Positions 22,912 to 33,342 of a DNA stretch of 64,000 nt are shown here, one piece after another (position 1 is the first letter of the stretch; every line of letters starts with the position of its first letter). Source of the stretch: Spirometra erinaceieuropaei (Eukaryota > Platyhelminthes > Cestoda > Diphyllobothriidea > Diphyllobothriidae); assembly GCA_902702965.1 (NCBI GenBank), contig CACRXP010000188.1, positions 320,831 to 384,830 on the forward strand. The letters run 5' to 3'. Made by a program: the position numbers and the translations under genes. The notes under the pieces are model-generated. The model made no database searches and was not told where the DNA came from. It saw only the letters and a program-made list of their open reading frames with translations.

Positions 22912-23780
22912 ATGGAGGTGAAAGTTCAAATTCTAGGCGAATGTATAAGTGAAGAAGAAGGCTGGTCGAGCTACAACCTGCTCAGCGCAGTCCTCCCTAA
23001 TAGTAAACTCACGATGGAGGAACAACTGGAGCAGCAGTTGCCCTTTCTTGATATGCTCGTCAGACGAAACCTTGACGGTGAATTTGAAACGGCGGTTTAT
23101 AGGAGGACAAAGAATTTCACACATCTCGGTCTTCACTGCAACCATTCGGTGACTCCCAAACAAAGCTATGTAAAGACGTTCCTCAAACGGATTAAAACTA
23201 GTTGTAGAAAACCGGAGGAAAGAGCACGTGAGGCCAGTTACCTTCACGACTAGTTTATGAAGAATAGCTATCAGAGGGCATTTATACGTCACTGTCTAAG
23301 CCATCGCTCCCATAGGACCCAAACGACAACACCATCAACTATGTGGCATTCTCTGGTACGCATTAAGACCGTTTCAGAAGCGACCGAACACATTGCTGCT
23401 GAGTTAGGTGTTGGAATTGCACACTGGCCCAAAGCCCTCATGCACAGGAAGGTCATGAAAATTAGAGACCTCTTAAATCCAGAGGGGCAAACTGGGGTAG
23501 TGTAGTGTGTTTGTAACTACACAGGCTAGATTGGACGCATGCTCGGATCATGCATACACGAACATAAGCTGGCTATGTGACCAGGCGACTAAGTATCGAA
23601 AGTGGCAGCCCACAACTAGGAAATGGTCTTAAGTTTAACCTCGCAGCCACGAAGATAATCGTTCACGCTGGAAACAAAGCAGTCCAAGAATTGATAGAAG
23701 CCTGGGGGTTGGATGAGATCTCAGTCAACCGATTTATTGATCCGGCGCCGGCACACAGAGCCCTGCGCAGTCATCTCTAG
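22912..23780 (+). pseudogene. Penelope-like element: RT C-terminus plus decayed GIY-YIG domain
   Basis: The frame at 22912-23253 includes the palm/thumb block TMEEQLEQQLPFLDMLVRR..., homologous to FTMEEEENNQLAFLDVLVCR at 27.75 kb. After a stop at 23251 the same frame continues as MKNSYQRAFIRHCL and then VSEATEHIAAELGVGIAHWPKA (compare LGVGVAHRPEA). Past another stop, CNYTG...IGRMLGSCIHEHKLAM is a damaged GIY-YIG core with the RIHEH-type catalytic region. The tail VQELIEAWGLDEISVNRFID matches RELLESWFSGPHSINKHND. The N-terminal RT, including YVDD, is absent. Multiple in-frame stops make it a pseudogene. Confidence 0.82.
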
Positions 23781-23847
23781 TTCTGCGCCATCGAGAGGTG
23801 ATTGGGCAGCAGGCCCTATAATTGTCGCTTGTTCTGTTATTGCCACT

Positions 23848-23890
23848 ATCACTGACGAGGGACTCCTGCAAGAGTTCTAAAGCTCAGGCT
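23848..23890 (+). ncRNA. Hammerhead-ribozyme-like motif, 3' end of the 23 kb PLE
   Basis: CTGACGA (23852-23858), GGACTC (23860-23865), loop, GAGTTC (23872-23877), TAAAGCTC, AGGCTAATAA. Compared with the other copies the fourth stem II pair has changed from T-A to C-G on both sides, a compensatory change. The core has decayed (CTGACGA, TAAA), so cleavage is unlikely now. Confidence 0.5.
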
Positions 23891-23930
23891 AATAAGCAGA
23901 CTTTTCCGGTGCCCGACCTACCCTATTCCT

Positions 23931-23948
23931 TTTCTTCTTCTTCTTCTT

Positions 23949-23979
<31 letters not shown>

Positions 23980-24095
23980 GTATTATTAGTATCATCATTA
24001 TCATTCGTCTTCTCTTTCTTATCCTTCTTCTTCTTCCTCCTCCTCCTCCTCCTCCTCCTCCTCCTCCTCCTCCTCTTCTTCTTCTTCTTCTTCCT
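23931..24095. repeat. (CTT)n / (CCT)n compound microsatellite at PLE 3' tail
   Basis: CTT runs at 23931-23979 and 24022-24095, the second grading through CCT. It begins directly after CTTTTCCGGTGCC..., the position where other copies of this PLE end in TTCATCTTCTG or TTCGTCTTCTG. The microsatellite therefore looks like an expanded element tail. Confidence 0.9.
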
Positions 24096-24252
24096 CACTG
24101 GTCCGGTCCATTTATAGCCTGCCTAGGCTCGACAGTGGCCCATCGTGGACAAGCTACAGGTCTATGAAGGGTGCCGGACTCAGGGCTCAGTCTTTTCTGC
24201 AACGGACAAAGCCACTTAGTTATTGGCGGAGCGGCCGAGTTGCACTTGGTTT

Positions 24253-24480
24253 TGTAACGCACCACATGTTCGACGTGGTTGTTTGAACGAGTTGAGGTCA
24301 CTTTGGCGCGGATCCCGGATGGGTCTGGTGTGATCGCCTACCAATGAGAATGGCTGGTGTTCCTTCCCTTCCTACCGCTGATATCACTTCCCTCGCTCTC
24401 GCCGTTTGTTAGTCACTCGTTTCCCTTATCGTCAGCACACTCCACGGCCATTACCCGCAGTTGCTGATAGAGCTGCAATC
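24253..24480 (+). repeat. Repeat shared with 62.26 kb, possible LTR fragment
   Basis: It starts TGTAACGC and shares GTTTGAA, CACTTTGGCGCG and GGTGTTCCTTCCCTTCCT-like blocks with 62260-62400. TGTAAC is a common LTR start, but no internal retrotransposon sequence, primer-binding site or target duplication was identified. Confidence 0.35.
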
Positions 24481-25656
24481 ACCACTGGCGTCTAAATGAT
24501 ATGACGTGACAACCTCCCAGTCCAAATGGACCCTTTGTACAGTACCTTGCTATTTTCTTGCATTCGTTAATTTTCCACTTTTTCTACTCTATCCATTTGT
24601 AATCGTTGCACGGATTTCAAACACTAGAAATCCCTTTTCTTATTACATCTCTATAGGCTTGTCTGGTGTGGTATTTGAAAGCTCTGTGCAGTGTTACATA
24701 ACCGGGAAATTACCCTAGGTGGTCTATTCGACCTTGTGCGTGCTAACCTCGACGTCTTCTGCCGATACATTGTATTGGCGACCGAAGGACTTTCAAGCGT
24801 CTTATGCGTTTTCGTTAGCGGAAATGTTTGTGTTGCAAATGCTATGCCGATTTATCTGCAAGCAGCCACCGTCTTGCCCTAAAAACCTCCTACACGTGTT
24901 TGTGGCTTTTACTGCGGATTTCATTCTTCGGTCTTTTCAACCTGAGAATTAGGCACTGGATCATTATGTAAACTTGAATCTTTCCATAAAGAAAAAAGGT
25001 TTACGCAAACACAACGCGCGGCAAGGTCGCGGTTGGCATGCGTAAATCAGTGACCACTCCTAACCTTTATTTTTCCTATTTTGTCTAACAGGCAGCCAAT
25101 CATACCTGTCTGCCTGTATTCATTCAAGCTTGAACTGCTATCTGTTTGTCGGTAGCGATGAACAACAAGTCTAACAGATTTTCCGTTAAGAAAAAAAAGC
25201 GGAGTCTCTCATGGTATGGCAAAATAGAAAATCCACAAGGCCATTTGTGGAAACGTGTCCTATTAGCTTGGGAAACTTTAAGTTTTTACATTTTTTTGTC
25301 ATATATTGGTGGCATTTGCGTATTTCTGTTGAAGAACGTACGCACTGAATCACCTACGGTTTTTATTCCCAGAAATGGCAATGGCTCTCGAGGTTCATAA
25401 ATCTGCTGCTGTTTTCTGATGTGAAAGATAGGGATGCTCAAAAACTCGCCGCGTAGGGCGGGCTAATACAGTTAATTGAGGGTGATGAAAAGTAGTAAAA
25501 GTAAAGCCAATATCAGTCAGCCTATTTGTTTCCGGCAGTGAGCACCAGACCGGAAGCGCTGAGAGTCTAATACGGGTCCATTTAGACCTCCGGTTAAATG
25601 TTTGAAAATGTTGCCCGCGGACGGGCGTCCTGTCGCTTGTGATTGCTAAAGGACAC
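24481..25656. other. No gene recognised
   Basis: AT-rich sequence with short ORFs only (up to 93 codons). It may include the remainder of the repeat that starts at 24253. Confidence 0.4.
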
Positions 25657-25716
25657 CCTTCGCGCACTCTGCGCATTTCCGATGGTTTGCAGCATGGAGA
25701 ATGCGCAGCGCGAAGG
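25657..25716. repeat. GC-rich hairpin adjoining a SINE
   Basis: CCTTCGCGC-ACTC-TGCGCATT (25657-25677) pairs with AATGCGCAGCGCGAAGG (25700-25716): 17 bp interrupted only by a 4-base bulge. It abuts and slightly overlaps the head of SINE S1 copy d. Confidence 0.7.
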
Positions 25717-25828
25717 TGGTTAAAGCGTTAGCTGTACTAAAACCTTCGCTTCACTGTCGTGGGTTCGAATCCCGCTGAGGCGTCGAGTTCTTCACGGTTG
25801 GGTCGACATGGATTATTCAAAATCTGCC
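25708..25828 (+). repeat. tRNA-derived SINE, family S1 (copy d)
   Basis: This copy has the best preserved B box in the family (GGTTCGAATCCC, near 25763) after an A-box-like GTGGTTAAAGCGTTAGC. The body GCGTCGAGTTCTTCACGG and the end CAAAATCTGCC match the other copies. Confidence 0.75.
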
Positions 25829-27255
25829 AAAACATCTATGAAATTCTTTTACTTTTAGGTTTCAGATCTTCCCACTTTGACGCTGATGCGATGCTGGAAG
25901 GCGAGGAAAAACATACCGAGCATGTCCAGTTATTGTCTTTTTCGATAACAGTCATCGAGTTTTGTTTACTACCATTATAACAAGGCCTCTAACTCTGAAT
26001 AAAGGCAGAAGAGTCGTAGTTCCTCATTTAATGAGATCAGATCACTGAACGTCACGCAGTATCACGCGGCGTCAATAAATCCTACACTTCTCACATTAGT
26101 ACGTCACGAGATAAGGAATAATTAGGCTGGTATCACCACCGATCACTGTGTGGGATCTGCCCTCATCTCTATTTGGCGACTACCTACACAAACGTGAAAT
26201 AAGAATGGTTCGTATATCATCCCATAGCCTTAATCACACCGTCGTTAAAAAACAGTTCGGTGCATATATTTGTTTTTTACTTATGGTAGGCAGAAATACC
26301 AAAAGTGCTCAAGCGGGTCTGAGGAAACAATCATTAGTCTTCTTGGATTTGTTCGGACTTACTATATTATCTTTAATATAGCCTAAGAAAGCCTAAAAAT
26401 CCACAGCGTTGAACGAAATGTGCGATATCATTGACAGGTTCACAATCCCATCGAAGGCCCTACCGAAACGCATGATTTCACGTGATGTCTCAGTTTTAAT
26501 TCTGCGTGAGGCAACTACAGGAGGTTTATTCGTTAGTCAGTCCGTCAGCCCCCCGGATTTGTCTTATGCGCTCGAATCACTGAGTGACCTTGGTTGCTTG
26601 GGGCGGGCAATGGGCATGCTTGACACTGAGAAACCATTGATGAACCGAAAACCTCGCAGTTATGGCAGGCCGCAGATGAAATTCCGTAAAGCGCGTGTCT
26701 CCGCCCTAGGTATGATGGTCCCATGGAAATTCGCCTAAGATTAAACGCTTTAACTCTGCCGGGCTAGTTGAGACATGGAAAAATGATCATATCGTTTTCC
26801 TCCCCGGCATGGACATTCCTTGCATATCGAGTTTGTCTTTTGCGATACTTTCAAGGTATGGATGGAAATCTCTGTAGTTTAACTCTAACTGCACCCACGA
26901 CAACATGGTCGTTAACTCGACTTATGTGAATTGGAGGATGATTGAAAATCGTTAAAAACGCGTTGTCAGAAGATACTGCTCCTGAACGGAAAGTAAACCC
27001 CGCTCACCCTTATCGCGCGCCGTGGAGCTTGGTCGAAAGTAATGGTTCCACCAAAAAGTTGCGTACGATTATAGCCAGATATATTAGTGGCGGAAGTTTC
27101 GAATTAGCCTCCCATAAAATAATATGTTTTATGAAATTAGAATAATCCCGCACGACTTCTTACTATCAGCCTAGGATTTTAAACTTTCATCTTGTTAACT
27201 ATTAGTACCTGAGGGATATTTTGATTTTATACAATGCTTCAACTTATCACAGTGT
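25829..27255. other. No gene recognised; two modest ORFs
   Basis: ORFs of 109 codons (26409-26738) and 67 codons (26942-27145) lie on the plus strand just upstream of a PLE. Neither resembles the PLE N-terminal region or any family I know, so they may be chance frames. Confidence 0.4.
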
Positions 27256-28558
27256 GACATGCTCGGGCCAACAGTGACCTCCGATTCGAACACCACAGTC
27301 AGCTCGTCAACGCAATTCTTGGAGAAACTTAAAGGAGTAAGTCTCCTGCCAAGCGATATCATGGTTTCCTTGGATGTCACGTCCCTTTTTTACTTCTATC
27401 CCGCAGGACCTGGCAGTCGAGACCATCGAGCTACTCCTACGAGAGAAATACGACGAAACGGAGAATCGCCTCGGACACGCCCAAATCATCCAGCTCCTGA
27501 AGTTCTGTCTCAAGACGTACTTTACATTCGACGGAACAATCTACGAGCAGGTGAAGGGAACGCCAATTGGTTCGCCGATTTCGGGACTCATAGCCGAGGC
27601 GGTCCTACAACGGCTGGAGTCGCTGGTTTTCCGACACCACAGACCGAAATGCTGGGCTCAGTATGTGGATGAGACCTTCGTCGTCATCGAACGGGATCAG
27701 GTGCTGACGTTCAAAGAACAACTCAACGCCGTCTTCCCGGACATCCAATTTACGATGGAGGAGGAGGAAAACAATCAGCTGGCCTTCCTGGATGTCCTCG
27801 TCTGCCGCAAAGATTGTGGTGGCCTAAAAACCAAAGTGTTCAGGAAAGCGACAAATACGACGCAAATACTGAACTTCAATAGCAATCACCCCACCAGTCA
27901 CAAACGCAGTTGCGTAAGGGCGCTATACCGGCGCGTTGAGACGCACTGCAGTGAAATGAAAGACAAGGTTGCTGAACTACAATATCTTCGACGGGTAATG
28001 AGAGCCAGTGGTTACCCGCGCAGCTTTGTCAATCAGTGCATACGAAAAGGACACCAGAGACCAAATCCAACCGTCCCCAATTTTTGGCGGGCTCTTCCGT
28101 ACGTGAAGAACTCTCGGAAGCCGTCAGTCGTCTTCTCACTCCACTTGGAGTTGGGGTTGCACACAGGCCGGAAGCAACCATTAGGCGCCAAGTCATGAGG
28201 CCAAAAGACCCGCTGCCACGGCAGGACACGTCTGGAGTCGTTTACCGGATCTGGTGTAGTTGCGGACAAAGCAATCATGTCGGAGAAACTGGGAGATTAC
28301 TCCGTACGCGACTTGCCGAGCACGCAGCAGCAGTGAGGCGGGGAGACGCTAACTCTTAGGTGGCGGCACACTCGACGGGACCCGGCCATATTTTCAAATT
28401 TCAAGAGGCCGAAATCCTCGCAAGGGGTGACAACCGCGTGAGCCGCGAGCTGCTCGAGTCATGGTTCTCAGGCCCGCACTCCATCAACAAGCACAATGAC
28501 CTCCCGGTACCCTATAGCGTACTGCGATTTTCCCTGGGCAGGAGAATCAGTCACGTGG
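27256..28558 (+). pseudogene. Penelope-like element: RT plus GIY-YIG endonuclease, near-intact
   Basis: This is the best PLE copy. RT starts at about 27256 (SDSNTTVSSSTQFLEKLKG, SLLPSDIMVSLDVTSLF), continues TSIPQDLAVETIELLLREK, GTPIGSPISGLIAEAVLQR and QYVDETFVVI, then the GIY-YIG nuclease (VVYRIWCSCGQSNHVGET, RTRLAEH) and C-terminal ELLESWFSGPHSINKHND. Four lesions are visible. An extra T in the run 27386-27391 shifts frame before TSIPQ. The second catalytic Asp of YVDD is Glu (codon 27671-27673). A one-base loss near 28112 shifts frame before SEAVSRLL. A TAG at 28357-28359 lies between NS and VAAHS. The N-terminus is missing (5' truncation). PLEs use RT and GIY-YIG for target-primed insertion. 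Confidence 0.9.
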
Positions 28559-28890
28559 GGAGGGCGCGGGCGAGCAATCATCACGGTGACAGTGAGCCAG
28601 TTTGCCGAGCAATCGTCACACCAGCATCCAGCACGGATGACGAAATCGCGGCCGTTAACGACTCGGACTTGGACCGCCAAGCCACCAGCGCATCAATTAC
28701 GGCCCCAGCGGTGATTACGAGAATTGTTAATTGCAGTGCGCATGCGGTCCCACGGCAGCCACGTGCTATAAATACTGCACTCCTGGTGCCACAATCACCT
28801 TTATCTGCTATTGTCTCTGATGATGGATTCGAGTAAGGATCCCAAACGTCAGGCAAATAAATTTCTTGTTCCGGTGATCCAATCTTCATC
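28559..28890 (+). repeat. PLE terminal segment (pLTR) in direct orientation
   Basis: It follows the endonuclease C-terminus in its natural orientation and matches 14099-14441. The region stays open in one frame to about 28836, although no known domain follows the nuclease. It ends in the hammerhead-like motif, CAAATAAA and a TTC-rich tail. Confidence 0.78.
28813..28854 (+). ncRNA. Hammerhead-ribozyme-like motif, PLE copy b
   Basis: GTCT, CTGATGA (28817-28823), GGATTC-GAGTAA-GGATCC, CAAACGTC, AGGCAAAT. GAAA is mutated to CAAA and one stem II pair is lost, so this copy is probably inactive. Stem I can form 6 pairs (TTGTCT with AGGCAA, including one wobble). Confidence 0.55.
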
Positions 28891-28900
28891 TTCTGAGTGT

Positions 28901-31900
28901 CCTATTAATATGGACCCACTTTCAAGAGACGCTGGTTCCTCGATGAAATATTCACACCCGCCTTCTCAGGGTGTCACTAGGTGGTATAAGAGTTGAGTTT
29001 TTTACAACTTAAAAATTAAAGATACTTATCAAAGATGATGGTTTACGAGTTATAAATGAACACCACTTCGTACCAGTAGTCAAGCGCAGCCACTCAGGAC
29101 TCCATGTACCACTGTTAAAACAGTTTGCACTAGCAGTAGGAAAGTCCGTGAATCACTTTTTAAAGCTCAAACTGTGTCACTTTATGCCTTCTTCATTTTT
29201 TTGTTGACCAAATTTCCATTATTTGACGGCGACAGTTTTGTGGCACTGTGTCCACTACGTCAATATTTGTCAATATTGGACGATTACTGATTCTGCCAGC
29301 ATTGCTGCCGAATATTATAAGTAAGTTCGATCTGTTATGGGCTTTTTTCAAAGCCGTTTAACAGCATACATATTTTGGTCTCTCTTCATCCTGGATGATA
29401 GGTACTATATCCCTCACCCGATTTACCTGTGTGCTTGTTTAAATTCCACACACAGATCGTCTCTCTAACCTTCTTGATCGTATACCGAAAGTGTTCTTTT
29501 TCAATGGCTGGGCTGGTCAAATAGTGAGATTGTAGGCATAAATGCGTAAGTCAAAAATTTAGCAGGTTAAACTGCACACCAGAGACAGATTTACTACCAG
29601 CCTTATTTCTAGACCACCAGACCTATCACAGATGGCGAAGGCAGATATAGACATTATCTGTTTGTTTCCACTGGCAGAATTGAGGGTTATGACAGTTGTG
29701 GACCAAAAGATTACTCAAATAAAGCAATTAACTGATGAACGGTTGAAAACCTCAAGAAATACAAAACTTTCAATGATAACCGACCATCCTGCAGGTTATG
29801 AATCACATGTGAGCGGTAGACCAGTAGCATTCGAAATGAGATCAACCCGTGAGAACCCGTTATACCAAGTAGTCCACAATCTGTGGAGATACGACACTTC
29901 AGAAAGATATACCCATAAACATGCTTACATAAGTCAGAGGACTGAATTTTTCAGAATGAGGACTGCCAAGTGGAAAAAGGCCTTCCCCAAGAAAGTATCT
30001 GAATGACGCCTTCGAAGTTATGCTGGTAGGGGCGGCTGAAACATTTGCTTCGTTATCTCACTCGACCTCTCAACCTTGCTATGACTAACTTCTATGCGGC
30101 TATTCTAAATCAGTCGTTCATCAAATGAAATTATTTTTGTTATCTGCATATAAGGTCAGATGCACAGAAGTAGGTTAGCGAAACTGTCGAACCACTAACC
30201 GAGAATTTATCTAATCCTATTGCTAGATTTGTACTATAAAATCACAAAGGATGGTGATTACAGTGGATGTGGATGCTAAATCTGTCTTTTCCTAAAACTG
30301 CGAAATTCCACTTTCTACGCCCGTCCCCAGTCTCGTGATATCATGTTATACATAAAGTTATTAGATGTCAAAAGGGCACGTGCGACTGATGAACGCCTTG
30401 CTTTTATTGTCCAAAATCGTAAAACCTTCAATGGATGAGCTCGTTGATTAAGCCAATTTTAACGCAATAAAAGTCTAGAAACCCATAATTTAAGCATACG
30501 AATCAAGCTAACAGACCGAATGGGTCCATCCTCCATCATGAGCAAAATCTTCAAATTATTTCGATAAGTGCTCTGCTGAAATAATCGAAATAACACGACA
30601 TAGTTCATCCGGAACGTCCTCCGCGCTCCCTCTAATTTCTTTTCTAACAAATATACGATATACCAAAGAAATTAATTAAAATGCTGATTTTAGGGGCGTT
30701 TCAGACTGATAATCTGAATGAGATAAATTGCGACCAAGTCATTTAAGGTGATAACGATAGCTAACCAGACCATTTGATTTAAAAATCACGTGCGGGCTTA
30801 AAAACCGAAGTTAAGATATCCTGCATGGGCTTCTGGTCCGGTGGGCTCTGCTGAATACTAGTGTGCTTAATTGGCCGAGGTGTTTGCTTGCTTACCAATC
30901 GTCTATGTGCTCTGATTAGCATAACGTTCAGAGACCCTTGAAGCCTTCAGTAGTTGTTAATTAAGACAGCAAATCTTTTTCGGCATTTTTTCTCGCTCCA
31001 ATAACCACGGAAACGTTCGTGGTATAGGGTAGTAAACTGTTACCTGACCGAGTAAAAACACTTTTTCTCCCTTATTTATTCGTACCGTCCGCAGACAATT
31101 CCTAACACACTTTGAGTGCATGTGCTTCAAGAAGCGACTGTCAAGTTTACTAATAGGGGATACCTGAAAAAAACGAAATTAACCCCCTTCTTAATAATAT
31201 CCATCACATGGCCCAATGGATTGTCTCCTGTTTGGTACATTTTCACATTCTTCAGAACTAATGCTGTTATGTGCCTCCAGCGATGTTTTCCTAATATCTT
31301 CTACGTTCTGAAAACGCATTTTGTTGTAGGTTTTTCTATATTCTTGGGAATAAGAAGTCGTAGAAGGCTAGGTAGGGTGGATTAAGGGGGTGGAAAACCG
31401 TTGGCATGTTGTTCTTCCCTAAAATGGGTTGATTTTGAACTCTGTTTGGTGAGGCACGTTGTCGTGATTAAGCATCCAGCCTCCCTATCACCACTATTCG
31501 GACCTTTTTCCTCGCCGCCGCACACAATCGCTTCAACATCTACAGTTAACAATGCTGGTTGACTGCGGTGCCATGAGAAACAAATCCAACATGCACGAAA
31601 TCTTTGGTGTACAAAAAACCATCATCGATTTCAAATTTGATTTCACTTGCCGTGAAAACGTTGCCGAGGGCGTTTAATAAAACAATCATTCTGATATCTG
31701 TGATGGCATCTCGCGAAGGTTACTCAGCCAACTGAACAGTAAGACTGTCTAGTAAATGTACCCAAATGGAAACGGCAGCACTGCCGACCCACTTGCCTAC
31801 AGAAAATACTTCTCGATTTCTCGTGGACCCCCTCGTAGTACTGAAGCTTGCTTATGCTTCGCTACGTGATGTAGAAACATTTTCGCAGTAATTTTTTCTG

Positions 31901-32584
31901 TTTCAAGAAATGAGGCGTGCTCTCGCGCTCTCTTAGAAATCGGACGTTTTATTAATTGAAATATTTTAGAGAACTTATTCATTTCGCTTGTCTGTATTCA
32001 TCCATTCATTTAAAATCGACCTTGACCTTGCTGGTTAAATTTGTTTTTTTTTCAATTCTCAGGCGGAAAGTATATGTCGTAACCATCGTCATTAAATATG
32101 CTATTGAAGTCAATCTCTTGACTTGGAGTCCATCTTTTGAGAAATAACTCTTGGCACCCAATTTTCGACAGCCAAAAATTGAATTCAGTCCAATGTTCCA
32201 CAACAGTGGCTTCGCGTGAACATTAGTGACAACAACAAAGTGGAGTTGAACTTCAAGTTGTTTTAATTTGTGGAACATCTCACAAATGATGACATTATGA
32301 TTTGGAGCTGGGTACAACTGATGAAATGCACTTTTAGGTGGTAGGACTTTGTAATTAACACGCGACGATTCAACCTGTTAACATTAGAGAACGAAACCTC
32401 CAAGAATTCTTGCTGGCGTGTTGGCGAAGGCCACCTAGATAAATTCGGTGGTCTACTAAACGTAGGTGCAACGCCTTCAGCAGAATGCACAAGACTTCAC
32501 ACCCCACAGTGCAAAAGCAACATTCTCTTGTTCAAGTGACTGGCTGTGATTAATAATTCAAAACGCCAATACACTTACACGGAG
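28901..32584. other. Largely gene-free stretch with one candidate ORF
   Basis: Apart from the ORF at 29632-30006, only short frames are present. No transposon domain was recognised. Confidence 0.4.
29632..30006 (+). CDS. Candidate unknown ORF, 124 codons
   Basis: An uninterrupted frame with many charged residues (RTEFFRMRTAKWKKAFPKK near the end) and no hydrophobic segment. I do not recognise it. The ATG is preceded by CCAGACCTATCACAG, which could serve as a splice acceptor, so an exon is possible, but no partner exon or conserved motif was found. A chance ORF is equally likely. Confidence 0.2.
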   Translation: MAKADIDIICLFPLAELRVMTVVDQKITQIKQLTDERLKTSRNTKLSMITDHPAGYESHVSGRPVAFEMRSTRENPLYQVVHNLWRYDTSERYTHKHAYISQRTEFFRMRTAKWKKAFPKKVSE

Positions 32585-33342
32585 AATGAACTTGTGAGTT
32601 ATGGACAGGATTTAAATATTTTTGAGGGGACAGGGTTAATTAAACTCCTTGTTCCCACGATGCCTGTATGACGGAGTCAGGGTGTTAAGGACGCTGGAGC
32701 TGGGATGAGAAGGGAAGGGAAGAGGAGGGGTTCGGGTTAGGTTGTGAACGCTGTATGTATGTCCAACACGCGGAGTGCGTGCGACCGTTCTCAGGGCGTA
32801 GGGGCGTCGTGCGGTCGCCGCATGTAGTCGTCCAGGAAAGACGGACTACCTGTGTCAACGCCTTCTGGCAACAGAGTGTTGGATTCGCTGATCGAATAGC
32901 CACTGCCTCGGCTGTTGTTTTGTGCACACCAAATCGGTATGAAGCATCTAGTCGACGCCAAGGAAGCCTTTCAAGTTACCTACCAGGCGCCAGCACACTA
33001 CACTGCTAGCGACATCCGAGACAGTGGCTAGTCGATTAGCGAATCTAGCGTTCTGTTGTCAGAAGACGTTGAAACAGGCAGTCTGTCTTCCATGGACGAC
33101 TCCATGCAGTAACCGCACGACGCCCCGACGCCCTGAGAACGGTCGCACGCAGTCCGCGTGTTGGACATTCATACAGCGTTCACAACCTAACCCCAACCTC
33201 CTCCCTTCCCTTCCCCCCTCACCCCATCCTCACAGTCCTCAACACGCTGACACTGTCATGCAGGCATCGTGGGAAAAAGGGGTTTAACTAATCCTGTCCC
33301 CTGAGACATGTTCTAATCCCGTCCATGACTAACAAGTTCATT
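32585..33342. repeat. Long inverted-repeat (foldback) element FBb
   Basis: Two arms of about 330 bp face each other around a loop of about 90 bases (32920-33010). Shared blocks between the left arm and the reverse complement of the right arm include ATGAACTTGT, CCCACGATGCCTG, GGTTAGGTTGTGAACGCTGTATG, ATGTCCAACACGCGGA, TGCGTGCGACCGTTCTCAGG, GGGGCGTCGTGCGG and GTCGTCCA. Identity looks close to 85-90 percent. No protein-coding capacity. Its ends differ from FBa, so it is a separate family. Confidence 0.85.

Noticed and set aside
23889..24098. Lys/Arg-rich ORF on the minus strand
   Set aside because: Translation of the CTT/CCT microsatellite.
25708..25790. Possible functional tRNA gene with a perfect B box
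   Set aside because: No cloverleaf with acceptor pairing is evident, and the sequence continues into a body shared by three other copies, so it is a SINE.
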